Shown here: positions 23,537 to 33,772 of the stretch, piece after piece
Numbering within the stretch: position 1 is the first letter of the stretch
Layout of the letters: every line of letters starts with the position of its first letter
From: Campanula takesimana
Taxonomy: Eukaryota; Streptophyta; Magnoliopsida; Asterales; Campanulaceae
DNA: 64,000 nucleotides
NCBI GenBank assembly: GCA_026119855.1
Contig: JAOWBW010000016.1
Coordinates: 310,001-374,000, forward strand
Direction: 5' to 3'
Notes under the pieces: generated by a model
The model's database searches: none
What the model was told of the DNA's origin: nothing
Seen by the model: the letters and a program-made list of their open reading frames with translations, nothing else
Made by a program: the position numbers and the translations under genes

Positions 23537-24837
23537 TGTAGACACCCCGCCTTGGACCTCTCACCCCGATTGCATACAAAGTATTTTTATTTAACTTATT
23601 TTCATTAATTTCTGTACTTCGGTTAAGTTCCTAACTGATTCCGTTAGTTTTGGACTAAACTGCATAACAGAGTTAACTTTTAGGGTCATTCTGTCATTCT
23701 GTCATTTTTCACCCGCGGGCGCTTCCGGCACTGCCAGTGAGCCGCGCGCGCGTCCCGCCCCAAAAGCCGGACCCGCGCGCTTCCCACTTTGGCAGTAACG
23801 GATTGCACCTTATTTCCCTCCTTTTCTTATTTACAAACATCTTTTCTTAATCACAAAAACCATCTTTTTACATCCACATTCATCCCCCTTTTCTCATTAA
23901 CTCTCAATCCCAAATTCTAAGCATTTTCCCAAAAACTAATATTTCTTTCATTTATTATTTGATTTCTTTTATTTCTTTTATTTTTCTTTTATTCATTTAT
24001 CTTATTTGTGATTGGCCCATTCCATTTCACATGGATGACCAATTTCCCTCCATCATTTCCCTCTCTTTTTACCTATAAAAACCATCATCTTCTACCTTGG
24101 AAAAGGACTTCTTTTTGGACCTCATTTTGAGACTTAGAACTTTCTCTCTACACAAATTCTATATCATTTTCCCTACACAAATTCTCCCAACAAGAGTTTT
24201 ACACAACGAAACTCTACACAAATCTCTACACAACAACATCATTTTCAAGTCCAAGTTTGAAGTCTTCTTTCTAAAGGTACAAGTCTTCTTCTTTTATTCT
24301 CTTTTATTCTAGTCTTACTAGTATGCAATCCCCATCAATTGGGACATGACCAACATGACTACTTCACATATTGAAGTTAGTTAAGGTTATCTCCCTACAT
24401 TTTAATATTAACTTTAATTCACCATGTTAATTTCTCTTCATCTCTTAATGTAATTCTTTAACATTACTTGTTACATGTAATCTTTATCATTAAATAAATA
24501 AAATATTCTATTTTATTTCCCCTTTTTCTTCTCATCACAATTGTTAGCACATTTCTATTTAATTAATTGAAGGATATGTAAATATTAGAACACCAATAGT
24601 AGCAAGACCCGCGTAAGCGGGGCGGAGTGGGTGTTTAAGTACTTCCCACTCCGTCACCTAACCCCCGAACCCTTCTCTCCCGAATCTCTGGTTTTGTACA
24701 TAAATTAGGTTATTTCTAGGTTTTTCTTATGTTCCTTTAAAAACATAGGTGGCGACTCTAAACACATCTAAAACAAGTTAGACATCCTAGGATAATTCAC
24801 CGCTCTAGCCAAGCCGTGGTTCCCCGGGGTATCTACA
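23537..24837 (+). repeat. Tat-like element 3' LTR
   Basis: 1301 bp, pairs with 16149-17446. It differs by a few indels, for example a duplicated ATTCTGTC near 23690-23705, and by scattered substitutions. It ends TCTACA followed by TSD TGATG. Confidence 0.92.
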
Positions 24838-24842
24838 TGATG

Positions 24843-25534
24843 CTTACACTGCTTTTATCTCTCAAATTGAACCGAAGAAGGCTGATGAAGCGCTCCAAGA
24901 TCCTAATTGGGTTGTTGCAATGCAAGAAGAACTCAATCAATTTGAACGATGTAAGGTTTGGACTCTAGTTCCTAGACCAAATGATCATGGAGTGATTGGT
25001 ACGAAATGGGTGTTCAGGAACAAGATGGATGAGAATGGAACCATCACAAGAAACAAAGCAAGATTGGTTGCACAAGGCTATAGGCAAGAAGAAGGAATTG
25101 ACTACGATGAAACTTTTGCGCCCGTAGCAAGACTTGAAGCTATCAGATTATTTCTAGCTTACTCCGCTCACAAGAACTTCAAGTTATATCAAATGGACGT
25201 GAAGAGCGCGTTTCTAAATGGTGAACTTCAAGAACAAGTCTATGTTGCTCAACCACCTGGGTTTGAAGATTCACAATTTCCAAATCATGTGTACAAACTC
25301 CAGAAAGCTTTGTATGGACTCAAACAAGCACCAAGAGCATGGTATGATACACTATCAAAGTTTCTCATCGAAAAAGGCTTCACTCGCGGTAAAATCGATA
25401 CAACTCTTTTCATTGCCAAACATAATGGTCATAAATTACTTGTTCAAATTTATGTTGATGGTATTATATTTGGTTCTACTAATGAATTGTTGTGCAAGCG
25501 TTTTGAGAAACTAATGAAGAGCAGTTTGAAATGA
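24843..25534 (+). pseudogene. pol: Copia reverse transcriptase with altered active site (YVDG)
   Basis: The frame resumes in phase with the integrase segment after removing the Tat-like element and one TGATG. Conserved Copia RT blocks are present: KWVFRNKMDENG, RLVAQGYRQEEGIDYDETFAPVARL, QMDVKSAFLNG (catalytic D93 counted from Met 24920), PPGFED and LYGLKQAPRAWYDTL. The YVDD box reads YVDG (25451-25462): the second catalytic aspartate is glycine (GGT), which should abolish polymerase activity. The frame ends at a TGA (25532-25534) because a base is missing close to 25520; the next segment continues in another frame. Confidence 0.9.
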
Positions 25535-26360
25535 GCATGATGGGAGAACTCACATTCTTCCTCGGGCTTCAAATCAAGCAAATGAGTGAAGGCATCTTTA
25601 TCAATCAAGCCAAATACACAAAGGACTTAATCAAGAAGTTTGGACTTGAGAACGCTAAAGCATACGATACTCCAATGGCCACCGGCAACAAACTCGACAA
25701 AGATTTAAAAGGTAAACGTGTTGATCAAACGCTCTATCGAGGTATGATTGGCTCACTCCTTTACCTTACTGCTAGTAGGCCTGATATTATGTTTAGTGTT
25801 TGTGTTTGTGCTCGTTATCAATCCGACCCTAGAGAAGCACACTTAATTGCTGTGAAACGTATTATAAGATATCTCTCTGGCACTGTAACCTTGGACTTTG
25901 GTACACCAAAGATTCGAACTTTAAACTTGTAGGTTATTCAGATGCGGATTATGAAGCTTGCACAATTGATAGGAAAAGCACTAGTGGCACTTGTCATTTC
26001 CTCGGATATCGACTTGTGTCATTGTCAAGTAAGAAACAAGCTTCTGTATCTGTCTCAACAACCGAAGCCGAATATATCGCTGCGGGAAGTTGTTGTTGTC
26101 AAATACTCTGGATGAAGCAGCAATTGGTGGACTATGATATCATCGAAGAAAATTGTCCCATCTACTCCGACAATACATCAACAATTGCGGTTTCTGAAAA
26201 TCCTGTCATGCATTTAAAGACCAAACACATCGACATTAAATATCACTTCCTCAAAGACCACGTGGAGAAAGGCAATATACATTTGGAACACGTGGGAACC
26301 GACTATCAAATCGCCGACATTCTAACGAAAGCACTCGACGCGAAACGTTCATGTTTTTGA
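25531..26360 (+). pseudogene. pol: Copia RT C-terminus and RNase H, frameshifted
   Basis: MSMMGELTFFLGLQIKQ continues RT after the frameshift near 25525. GSLLYLTASRPDIMFSV is the conserved connection block. A second one-base loss near 25893-25905 moves the frame again before the RNase H start VGYSDADYEAC (first catalytic Asp present) and STTEAEYIAAG (catalytic Glu). SDNTSTIAVSENPVMHLKTKHIDIKYHFLKDHV and IADILTKAL complete the RNase H fold. The end near 26360 is frameshifted too: a leucine-rich terminal motif is read in another frame to about 26390. The domain set is complete, but as written no full-length Pol can be made. Confidence 0.9.
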
Positions 26361-26390
26361 GAGGTGAATGGGTATGCTTGAACTCAACTA

Positions 26391-27295
26391 AATTCAATAT
26401 AGTTTTGTCAATACTAACGATTTTGTGATTTGTTAAGTGTTGAGTATATTAGGTTCAAATGTTAAATCATTTCAAAGTTTCAAGGAAACTTCATGCGCCA
26501 TAAGATTCTCTATGCGCGCCTCACTATCCTGCGCGTCTAACATCTCATGCGCGCCTAGTATCTAATGCGCGCCAAATGCTTATGCGCGCTCAAACATCTC
26601 TACGCGCCTATTACGTAATGCTATCTATATCTTTCTGCGCGCCTTGATGAGTAATGCGCCCCTTCATGCGCTCATTTACTTCTGCGGCTCAATCAATGCT
26701 ACCATACTTATTATTTCAATAATTGAACGTATTAAATACACAAGTACTATGTATGTTTATTCTGTTAATTTATTGTAGGAATCTATGTCTTTTGGCATTC
26801 CTTTAATTGTTCAAGGGTACTTGTGCAATTAAATTTTTCCCTCGTTTTACGCTTTTCAAAAATTTATTTTCTGGGGATATATTTCTTGCACCCCAAACTT
26901 ACACCAAAATAGATGTTTTTGGGGTTTGTGCAAAAATTAGTCAAAATTGCTCATACACTTAAAGAGAAAGTGGAGCAGTTTTTCTTTTACCCAAAATGTC
27001 ACATCATGACACTTTAGGTCATTCAGTCATTAATGCCCTCAAATCCCAAAAATCCCTCATTAATGCAAATCTTTTCAACTTCCCATCTTTTTAAATTTTA
27101 ACCCAATTATTTCCTTATCTGTCCAAAATTTAAATCATAACCTATATATACACTCCTAACCCTAACCCTTCTCTTTCCTTCTTCATCATTACCTACACCC
27201 CCTCCTCTTCCAACTCTTTCTGCTCCCTCTCGTCTCTCTCTCTCTCACACTTTTATTCATCTTTTCATTTTCTCATCTCTATATATACAACTGTT
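26391..27295 (+). other. Sirevirus 3' non-coding region with dense GCGC words and a promoter-like segment
   Basis: From 26490 to 26700 about ten variants of ATGCGC(G)CC occur in roughly 200 bp. Further downstream the DNA is AT-rich. From 27140 to 27295 it looks like a plant core promoter and 5' UTR: CTATATATACAC at 27143, a CT-rich tract with (CT)n at 27227-27246, and CTATATATACAA at 27279, just 17 bases before the ATG of the env-like exon 1. These promoter marks are read by eye only. Confidence 0.55.
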
Positions 27296-27337
27296 ATGGG
27301 TCCTAAGAGGACTACAAAATCTACACAAGACGAAATG
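27296..27337 (+). CDS. Env-like gene, putative exon 1
   Basis: A 14-codon open segment starting ATGGGTCCTAAG, lysine/threonine-rich, ends at an ATG|GTATGA splice-donor-like junction. It is in phase 0 with the frame that opens after the CAG acceptor at 28337. A TATA-like motif lies just upstream. The exon call rests on splice signals and frame match, not on a protein match. Confidence 0.5.
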
Positions 27338-28337
27338 GTATGAATTCTCAACCCTTAAACTCCTAAATTTCTGCAGTTTTTTTTCTGTTTCGTCATTTTC
27401 TGTTTTTCCGTCTTTTTCAAAAACCCGAAATTGCATTTTCTTGTTTAATCTTGCTTCGGTGATCCATTTTCAAAATCGTTTGTTGGGTTTGTTCGTTTCA
27501 TGATTTCGAGTCTTTATAGCTAAACTTTTCAACGATCAAGTCGTTATATTTCGCAAATCTGAAAATTTTCAATTTTTGACTTTTCGGTTTTTCGGATCTT
27601 TGAATCCATTTACTGGATTCGTTGTTGATTTCTACTTGCTTTGTTTTACATTGTTGTTATCCTTGTCTTCGTGCGATCATTTTGATATATTGTATGCTTG
27701 ATTTGGTGAAGTTTCACAAATTATGTGTTCTGGTGTTCTTAGTGTTCTTCGAGCACTCAAGGCATGTTCTTCGTGTTCTTCATTTATTTTTGCTTGACTT
27801 GGGTTTCATAATTTTCAAACTTGTTTTTCAAATTTCACTTTTGATTCTGAAAAATTGCATATGTATGTTTGCATGTGTTTGTGAGTTTTTATACTAAGTT
27901 TAAATTTCTACATAAGTAATGCGCATATATATGAATTCATGCGCCTAGTATGATTATGCGCACATTGATATTATGCGCCTCAAAGAGATTCTTGCGCTCA
28001 CATGCGTTTGCGCCTCAATCCTTTATGCGCCTAATATCATCATGCGCCTACACTTACTATGCGCCCCCAAATTCATAGTCAATTTTTATGTTCAAATTTC
28101 TCTTAGTATATTTCATAGAACCATAAATATGCGCCTTGTATTTCTCTGCGCCTCATAAATTTCATGCACCTACCATAATTATGCGCCTAGATTCATTGTG
28201 CTCTCTTATGTGCCTATGACTCTTTGCGCCTAATTATTCTATGCGCCTCAAATTTCATGCGCCTGGTATACACTTTGCTTATTTATGCTTCTATGCGCCT
28301 GATTCACACTAATTCCTTTCAATGTTTAATTTTTCAG
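27338..28337 (+). other. Putative 1000-bp intron with an array of ATGCGCCT words
   Basis: GTATGA donor at 27338 and TTTTTCAG acceptor at 28330-28337 enclose a T-rich sequence without a long frame, which is the base composition of a plant intron. Between 27919 and 28300 there are about 16 TGCGC words, some twelve of them TGCGCCT, spaced irregularly by 10-40 bases. The same word is frequent in the LTRs and coding parts of this element. Confidence 0.55.
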
Positions 28338-30657
28338 GATCTATCTAACTTCAGACCTGGTGAAACATTTGATTTAAACGAGTTATCTGATGATCCTATG
28401 GGTGTCGAAGTTATGGAATATATGAGACTGGCTGGACTTCTCCCTTTATTCACTCTGGAGCAACCTTTCTACTCTCCGCTCCTCGTTGATGAATTTTTCT
28501 CTACAGCAGAATTTGTGGAAATTCCAACAGACGTTGAAGGGATGGTGCGCTATCGCATTCGCGCCGTAGTTCAAGATGTTGAGATAACCATGTCTGCAGG
28601 CACTATAAAGAACATTGTCAACTTCAACAAAACTGGCCCCTTGAGTGTAGCTGGCAAAATCAATTCTTATTCAGCCGCCGCTCAAAACATTATGGCGCGT
28701 ACTCTTCTTCGTATCCTACTCTTCAAAACAATATCAAAACGGTGGAAATTAGAGATGGTGGTGACTTATTGCGTATATTGCGCATCTGGTTGGCACTTCA
28801 ATTATCTTCAAAACTGGAAATGTCAACAGATTCACAATGGAGCAGTGGGAATATACTGCTGCTATTATGGCAAAGACCATCCTCAACTGGCCTCAGATCT
28901 TATTTACTAATCTTCAGGACCAGATTGACAAGTACAATAAAAACAAAGCTGACGGCAAGACGAAGTTCAAGACTCACTGCCGTATTCTCACCAAAATCTT
29001 CCTATCCTACCCTGCGCTTGCTAATTTCCTTGCTCAGAACCCAGCCTACCAGACCACTGATGTCCCTATTTTTGGTAAGGACAGTTTAGTGATGAAAAGG
29101 CGCAGAAAGCGCATGGCCAAGCGCGCGCCAAGGGTGAAAGGAGCTCAGTTGGTAGATGAAGCCACTGATTCTGATGAAGAAGCAGCTGGCGCAGATGGTG
29201 AAGAAGAAGCTACAGTAGCGCCACGCGCAGAATCTGGACCTATTCCTGGCGCAGTAAAGGCAAAGGCAAAGGGATTGCTGAAGAACCAAGCAGACCTGCT
29301 AAGCGCCCCAGAACCGACACTGAAGAAGAAAAGGAGCTGAAACGCGCTAAAGAAGCCAGTAGACTGGAAGCGCAGTTGAAAAGGGATGAAAATTCAGAAT
29401 GAAACAGGCTGCTGATTTATCTAAATCTGAAAGGCGCAAAGGCGCAGGGTCTAGCGCTGATGCACGCGCGCCTGCTCCTGATGCGCCTCCAACTGTTCAT
29501 GCGCCTCCATCTTCTGATCGACAACAAGTCAGAGATAAAATCTCTGCAGATTTATTTGGTGAAGATATTGAGGATCAACCTCAGGGGGAGCCAGAACTTT
29601 AAGGCGCAAACCATCTTCTGTGCGCCCAAAGGCTCCTGCGCCTCATCCTGAAGAAATTTCTTCAAGTGCAGAATATATTCCATCTCCTCCCCCGCTCCTA
29701 CTCCGCCCCCTCTACTCCTGCGCCTCCTCCTCCCACTCCTGATATGAGTGTTGTTATTTCTCTTCTGAAGCAACTCCAGCAAGGCCAGTCTCAAATGAAC
29801 TCACAATTAGAGCTTCACACTTCAATGCTTACCCAGCCGGCTGATGAGATGCTTCCATTAAGGGGAGATAAAGCGCATAGATGCCAACATCAAGGACAAA
29901 CACTTCCTGACCCCTCAACAGTGGAATGATGCAATTGATCAGATGAACGATTTATTCAAGTACTCTTGCTTCTCTTCACGACGAATTAGCGCTGGCATCC
30001 ACTCACCGATGGCAAGATTTTATAAACACTATAAAAGAAGTAGAGTTGAACATAGCGGGGGACATAAGGAAATTGTTTGAAATGGTGGCTGGAGATAGTC
30101 ATAAGTTATTGAGCGTTGTTGATAAGCTCAACTAAGTTAAGGATGAGCTACAAATCCTGGGACTATCTGTATATGGCGCAGAACCAAATGATGAACCCAG
30201 CACTGCTCCAATTGCTCCTGATTCACATGCGCCTGGATCTCATGCGCCCTCTTCCATCCCTGCTCCTGCTCCTAGCGCGCCTGTTGACACTAATTCCCTG
30301 CTTTCAAAGATTGAAGTCTTGAAGAGTTAGTTGTCACCCACTTCAACGCAGCACACTCCAGTGCAGACAGCGCTCAGATAGATTTCCTCTGACATTGTTT
30401 TCAGCGCCAGGCTGCTATTGAAGCAAAACTTTCAGAACGTTGCTGAAAACGTCGCTCAACAAACAGCAAGCCATTACTCAACGCACCATTGATGAATATC
30501 AAAACATCAATGTTGGTCATTTGCGCTACCTCAGAGACGGCGTCACGGACACTCATGTTTAGGGAACCGCGCGCCTATCAACTTTCCAAACAAATCCAGG
30601 GCTCCGTTTCTGAAATTGAAGAGGATTGAAGGAAGACGACGCGCCTCCTAATCCTTA
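28338..30657 (+). pseudogene. Env-like ORF of the Sirevirus (main exon, several frameshifts)
   Basis: The coding-like sequence starts DLSNFRPGETFDLNEL after the acceptor. Residues around FYSPLLVDEFFSTAEFVEI and the following RYRIRAVVQDVEITMSAGTIKNIVNF resemble the plant transposon-associated domain often annotated in env-like regions after Copia or Gypsy pol; this is inference from pattern. The frame changes near 28735 and 28830, then stays open to 29338 through a basic KRRRKRMAKRAPR segment and an acidic segment. From 29340 to about 30657 the sequence still reads as alanine-proline rich protein with possible coiled-coil parts but has many stops. I see no clear signal peptide or transmembrane helix, so an envelope role is not shown. 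Confidence 0.6.
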
Positions 30658-31169
30658 GTTTTCTTTGATTGTAAGTTAGAATTTTTTGTTAGTAAAACCC
30701 CTTTTGAAGATAGTGATTTTAGTGCTTACTTGTTTTAGCACATCTTTTGTCTTTGTTCTATTCAAACTTGTAATCTGTAACTCCTACCTTCCAAGTTTTA
30801 ATGAGAACAATGCATCACTTATTATCAAACTTTGTTCACTCACTCTCCTGTTTGTAGAACATTGAATATTGTTTAAATTCATGCATCACATTGAATTGTT
30901 TCATATTTTCATGCATTGAGTTTAAACTTGGTTTAAACACTTTTCAAAACTAAAATTCCATATATCATTTTGAATGTGTTTAACTGTTTTTGTTTCTATC
31001 TTTCCATACGTAATTCTTTATTCTTATTGGAATATATTAGAAATCTATATATCTTGGACTAGTGTGTGCATTAACTTGAGACATGATTTACCAATTTCAT
31101 TCATTTGGCATGTTTTTATCAAGTATAATGTTTTGTCCTTGATATAGTAGGTAATGGCATCAATCAAAT
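30658..31169 (+). other. 3' untranslated segment before the Copia 3' LTR
   Basis: AT-rich, no frame of note. It ends at a purine tract. Confidence 0.6.
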
Positions 31170-31179
31170 AGGGGGAGAT
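31170..31179 (+). other. Copia polypurine tract
   Basis: AGGGGGAGAT directly precedes the 3' LTR start TGTTGG and is the usual plus-strand primer of Copia elements. Confidence 0.85.
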
Positions 31180-32660
31180 TGTTGGGTATGCCCACATATA
31201 TATCAGTCAGTTTTAATGTAATAGGATTTATTAGATTTGATTGATCCATCACCTAAGTTTTTATTTCATGGACTTTAGACCCACATGTAAGAAGTATTTA
31301 TACTTCATTTTTTTAGGTTGTCCATTGTTATAGAATAGGCTTAGAAACTGGGCAAGAAGATCAAGATTCAAGAAAAATCACTTCTGAGTTTGAGCCAAGT
31401 GACCATGCGCGCCTATGCGCCATGCACCTATATGCGCCATGCGCTCCATTTGCTCACGCGCTACTCATACGCGCCTGTGAATTATATGCCCTCTTGATCA
31501 CCACGCGCAGCACCCATGCACCTAGATTATAGCTCATGTGCCTCTAATGTTTTTAATGCGCCATGCGCTCCTCTGGCTCTCGCGCGCCTCAAAGTGTTTA
31601 TTCAACACTCATTGATTTATTGAAGACTCAAAGACTTGAAGAGAATTCAAATTAACGCCATGATCCAACGGTGGTTAAAAGATGCATATGGGCCTAATCT
31701 ATTGACACGTGTCCATAACGGTCATATTTATGTTGAGTGTCAAAGTGGCCATAATATTCCGCATGCTCCAATCAACGAGTGACAGCACATCTTATCCACA
31801 AGGATTTCCAACGGCTAGTTTTTTTGAAGTTCACTATAAATACCCCATAACTTCAACATTTTAGAAGTTGCTGAGTTTTGCTAAGAATTTCAAGAATTTC
31901 TCTCTCAAAGCATTGTTGAAGATTTGAAGATTGCCTTCGTTTTTCCAGATTTCTCAAGAACATCTTCATACCTTCATCCTTAGCCCAGATCTTCAAGCTA
32001 TAACACTTTAGTTTCATTGTGCTCTAAATCATAAAGATCTAAAGAGCCTTGATCCTAAATTCACACACGCACCTCTTTAGTTTGATCATTTAGATCCATC
32101 TTTTAGAGATACACCGGTTATTGTTTTTGGATTTGTTCATTCATATAATATTAGATCTGAGTTAGTGTAGAAGCTCAAAAGTTGTAATTTGTAACACTCA
32201 CTCATTATATAAGATCTCCATTAGAAATCCAAGACTAACCATCTTGGTAGAGTACGTAGATCTTTCATTGATCGAACCTCTCCAAATAGCTTGTGTTATA
32301 TATCTTGTCATTTACTTTCAAGTTATTTTCACTCACTATTTGCTTGTTTACTCTTTGTAGATTGTTTGATCTGAATTGTGTTGTGTTGTTATTTCACTTG
32401 CCTTAGTTCCTTATTTCAACCACTTTGAGCCAAATACTTAGAGTGTGTGTGCGCCCCTTTATCATATTTTGGCGCCTATTTTTCATTACTAAATTCCGCT
32501 GTGCATTTCACTCACTCACTTAGGCGCATTTCATAACGCTTACTTGATAAAGTGCGCATTTGCAATTGAGATTATCAAGGGTACGAAAAGATTATTAAAA
32601 CAGCTATTCACCCCCCCCTCTAGCTATTTTTCATACCCTTGTTGCCTTTTGGGACCAACA
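31180..32660 (+). repeat. Copia element 3' LTR
   Basis: 1481 bp, TGTTGG...CCAACA. It aligns well with 1207-2631 except for the GCGCC-rich segment 31396-31600, which is longer and arranged differently. There is no TSD match with the left flank. The CTATAAATACC box occurs at 31844-31854. Confidence 0.92.
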
Positions 32661-33069
32661 AGAAGATTGGGTTCTTCACTGAGTGATTGTCGCCCGGAGA
32701 GGAGGGAGTGGGGAATGGGAAAGGAATCGGTGATGGAGAGGAAGGGGATGGAGAGGATTGACGGCCGGAGAAAAGGTAGAGGGTAAGGGGCTGGGGGAAT
32801 GGTTGGGTAGGGAAGAATTTTAGGTGGCGTTTTTTTTTTTTTTTTAATTGTTAAGTCCTGAATCTGATTTTAACGTCTGAATTTGACTGAACTAATAAGA
32901 GGTAGCGTCTGAAGACTGATCACTGAATCATTCAAGTGGTTTGATTTTTCATCTGAATTCATTATCTGAAATGTGTCAGATTACCTTTAAACCTTTTAAA
33001 ACTGTATAGAAAGTGTTTAATTAACTATGTGTGTTATAATAATAATGTAATATTCAACATCTTAACAAA
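32661..33069. other. Unassigned spacer with repeated CTGAAT words
   Basis: A G/A-rich start (GGAGAGGAGGG...) is followed by T-run and AT-rich DNA containing TCTGAAT, CTGAACT and CTGAAG words. Related CTGA words appear at 34340-34500. No gene is visible; it may be a decayed DNA transposon, but I find no matching ends. Confidence 0.4.
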
Positions 33070-33071
33070 TA

Positions 33072-33328
33072 CTCCCTCCGTCTCACTATGTTTGGCCACA
33101 TTTGATTTTTGATGGTCAACAAAAATAAACTTTGATCAAACAGTAATATCAAGCTAATCATTCTAATGAAAGTTTAAAAGTTATTATTGATAAAACACTA
33201 AATGATTTATTTATAACAATTTTTAGAATTTCACAATGATGATTAGATTGACCTTAATTTTTTTTTATCAAAATTCACTTTTATTCACCATCAAAAGTCA
33301 AATGTGGCCAAACATCAGACGGAGGGAG
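33072..33328. mobile_element. Stowaway-type MITE (Tc1/Mariner), 257 bp
   Basis: Terminal inverted repeats CTCCCTCCGT and ACGGAGGGAG flank the element, with a TA target duplication on each side (33070-33071 and 33329-33330). The inverted match extends inward through TTTGGCCACATTTGA. No coding capacity; it would need a Mariner transposase in trans. Confidence 0.93.
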
Positions 33329-33772
33329 TATTTATGATATGCTCAATATAGCTTTACAATTTGAGCTTGACAATTTCACAAGCATCTCATGTGCATACAC
33401 TGTCACACACCATCGAAAAACCAAATTAAGAAAAAAAACAAAACAAAACAAAACCCAATTTCAACCAAAATTGAAACCGAAACTTCTAATCTTTCTAAAG
33501 TTGCAGCTTGTCAAGAAATAGGTGGTATTTATTTTGACTGCTTCTTTGACTCCCTGTGAAAGATCCCTAGTGGGTGTTATGGAAACATTAATGGCTATTC
33601 AGGTGCCATTGAAGCAGCATCAAATAGAGGCAGCAAGAGTTTAGATTGCAGAGGAGACAGATGGTGAAGTAGTGTGAGAGAGAGAGGGGATGAAGGGAGT
33701 GAAATGTGGAGATAGAGAGAGGGCTAACCGATCGGAGACAGAGATGGGTGGTTGTTGTTGGCCGGATATTTT
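33329..33772. other. Unassigned spacer
   Basis: AT-rich to G-rich DNA. A GAGAGAGAGGG stretch lies near 33680. No frame has a recognisable domain. The last five bases, ATTTT, are the TSD of the solo LTR. Confidence 0.5.

Larger units (their letters stand above)
16149..24837 (+). mobile_element. Tat/Ogre-like non-autonomous Gypsy element
   Basis: LTRs of 1298 and 1301 bp (16149-17446 and 23537-24837) begin TGTAGA and end TCTACA. The 5-bp TSD TGATG is perfect (16144-16148, 24838-24842). The sequence after the 5' LTR, TGGCGACTCTGCTGGGGA, is not the Met tRNA site and resembles the site known from Ogre/Tat elements. A truncated gag-like ORF (18699-19328) is the only coding sequence I recognise; no protease, RT, RNase H or integrase is visible. 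A tandem-repeat array directly upstream of the 3' LTR is also typical of Tat/Ogre elements. The two LTRs look nearly identical. It interrupts the Copia pol gene. Confidence 0.88.
1207..32660 (+). mobile_element. Sirevirus-like Ty1/Copia retrotransposon, carrying two nested insertions
   Basis: The element is bounded by LTRs beginning TGTTGG and ending CCAACA. A primer binding site TGGTATCAGAGC (initiator Met tRNA type) follows the 5' LTR, and a purine-rich GGGGGAGA precedes the 3' LTR. Domain order is gag, protease, integrase, RT, RNase H, which is Copia order. LTRs of about 1.4-1.5 kb, a gag of more than 700 codons with a coiled-coil-like C-terminal part, a long 3' region and an env-like ORF after pol are traits of Sireviruses. 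LARD A and a Tat-like element lie inside; without them the length is about 13.5 kb. The 5 bp flanks (GATAT left, AGAAG right) do not match, so the copy may be recombinant. Pol carries a stop codon, at least two frameshifts and a changed RT active site, so it is not autonomous. Confidence 0.92.

Noticed and set aside
22751..23608. 285-codon open frame
   Set aside because: It runs through the 26/23-bp tandem array and into the 3' LTR; the open state comes from repeat periodicity.
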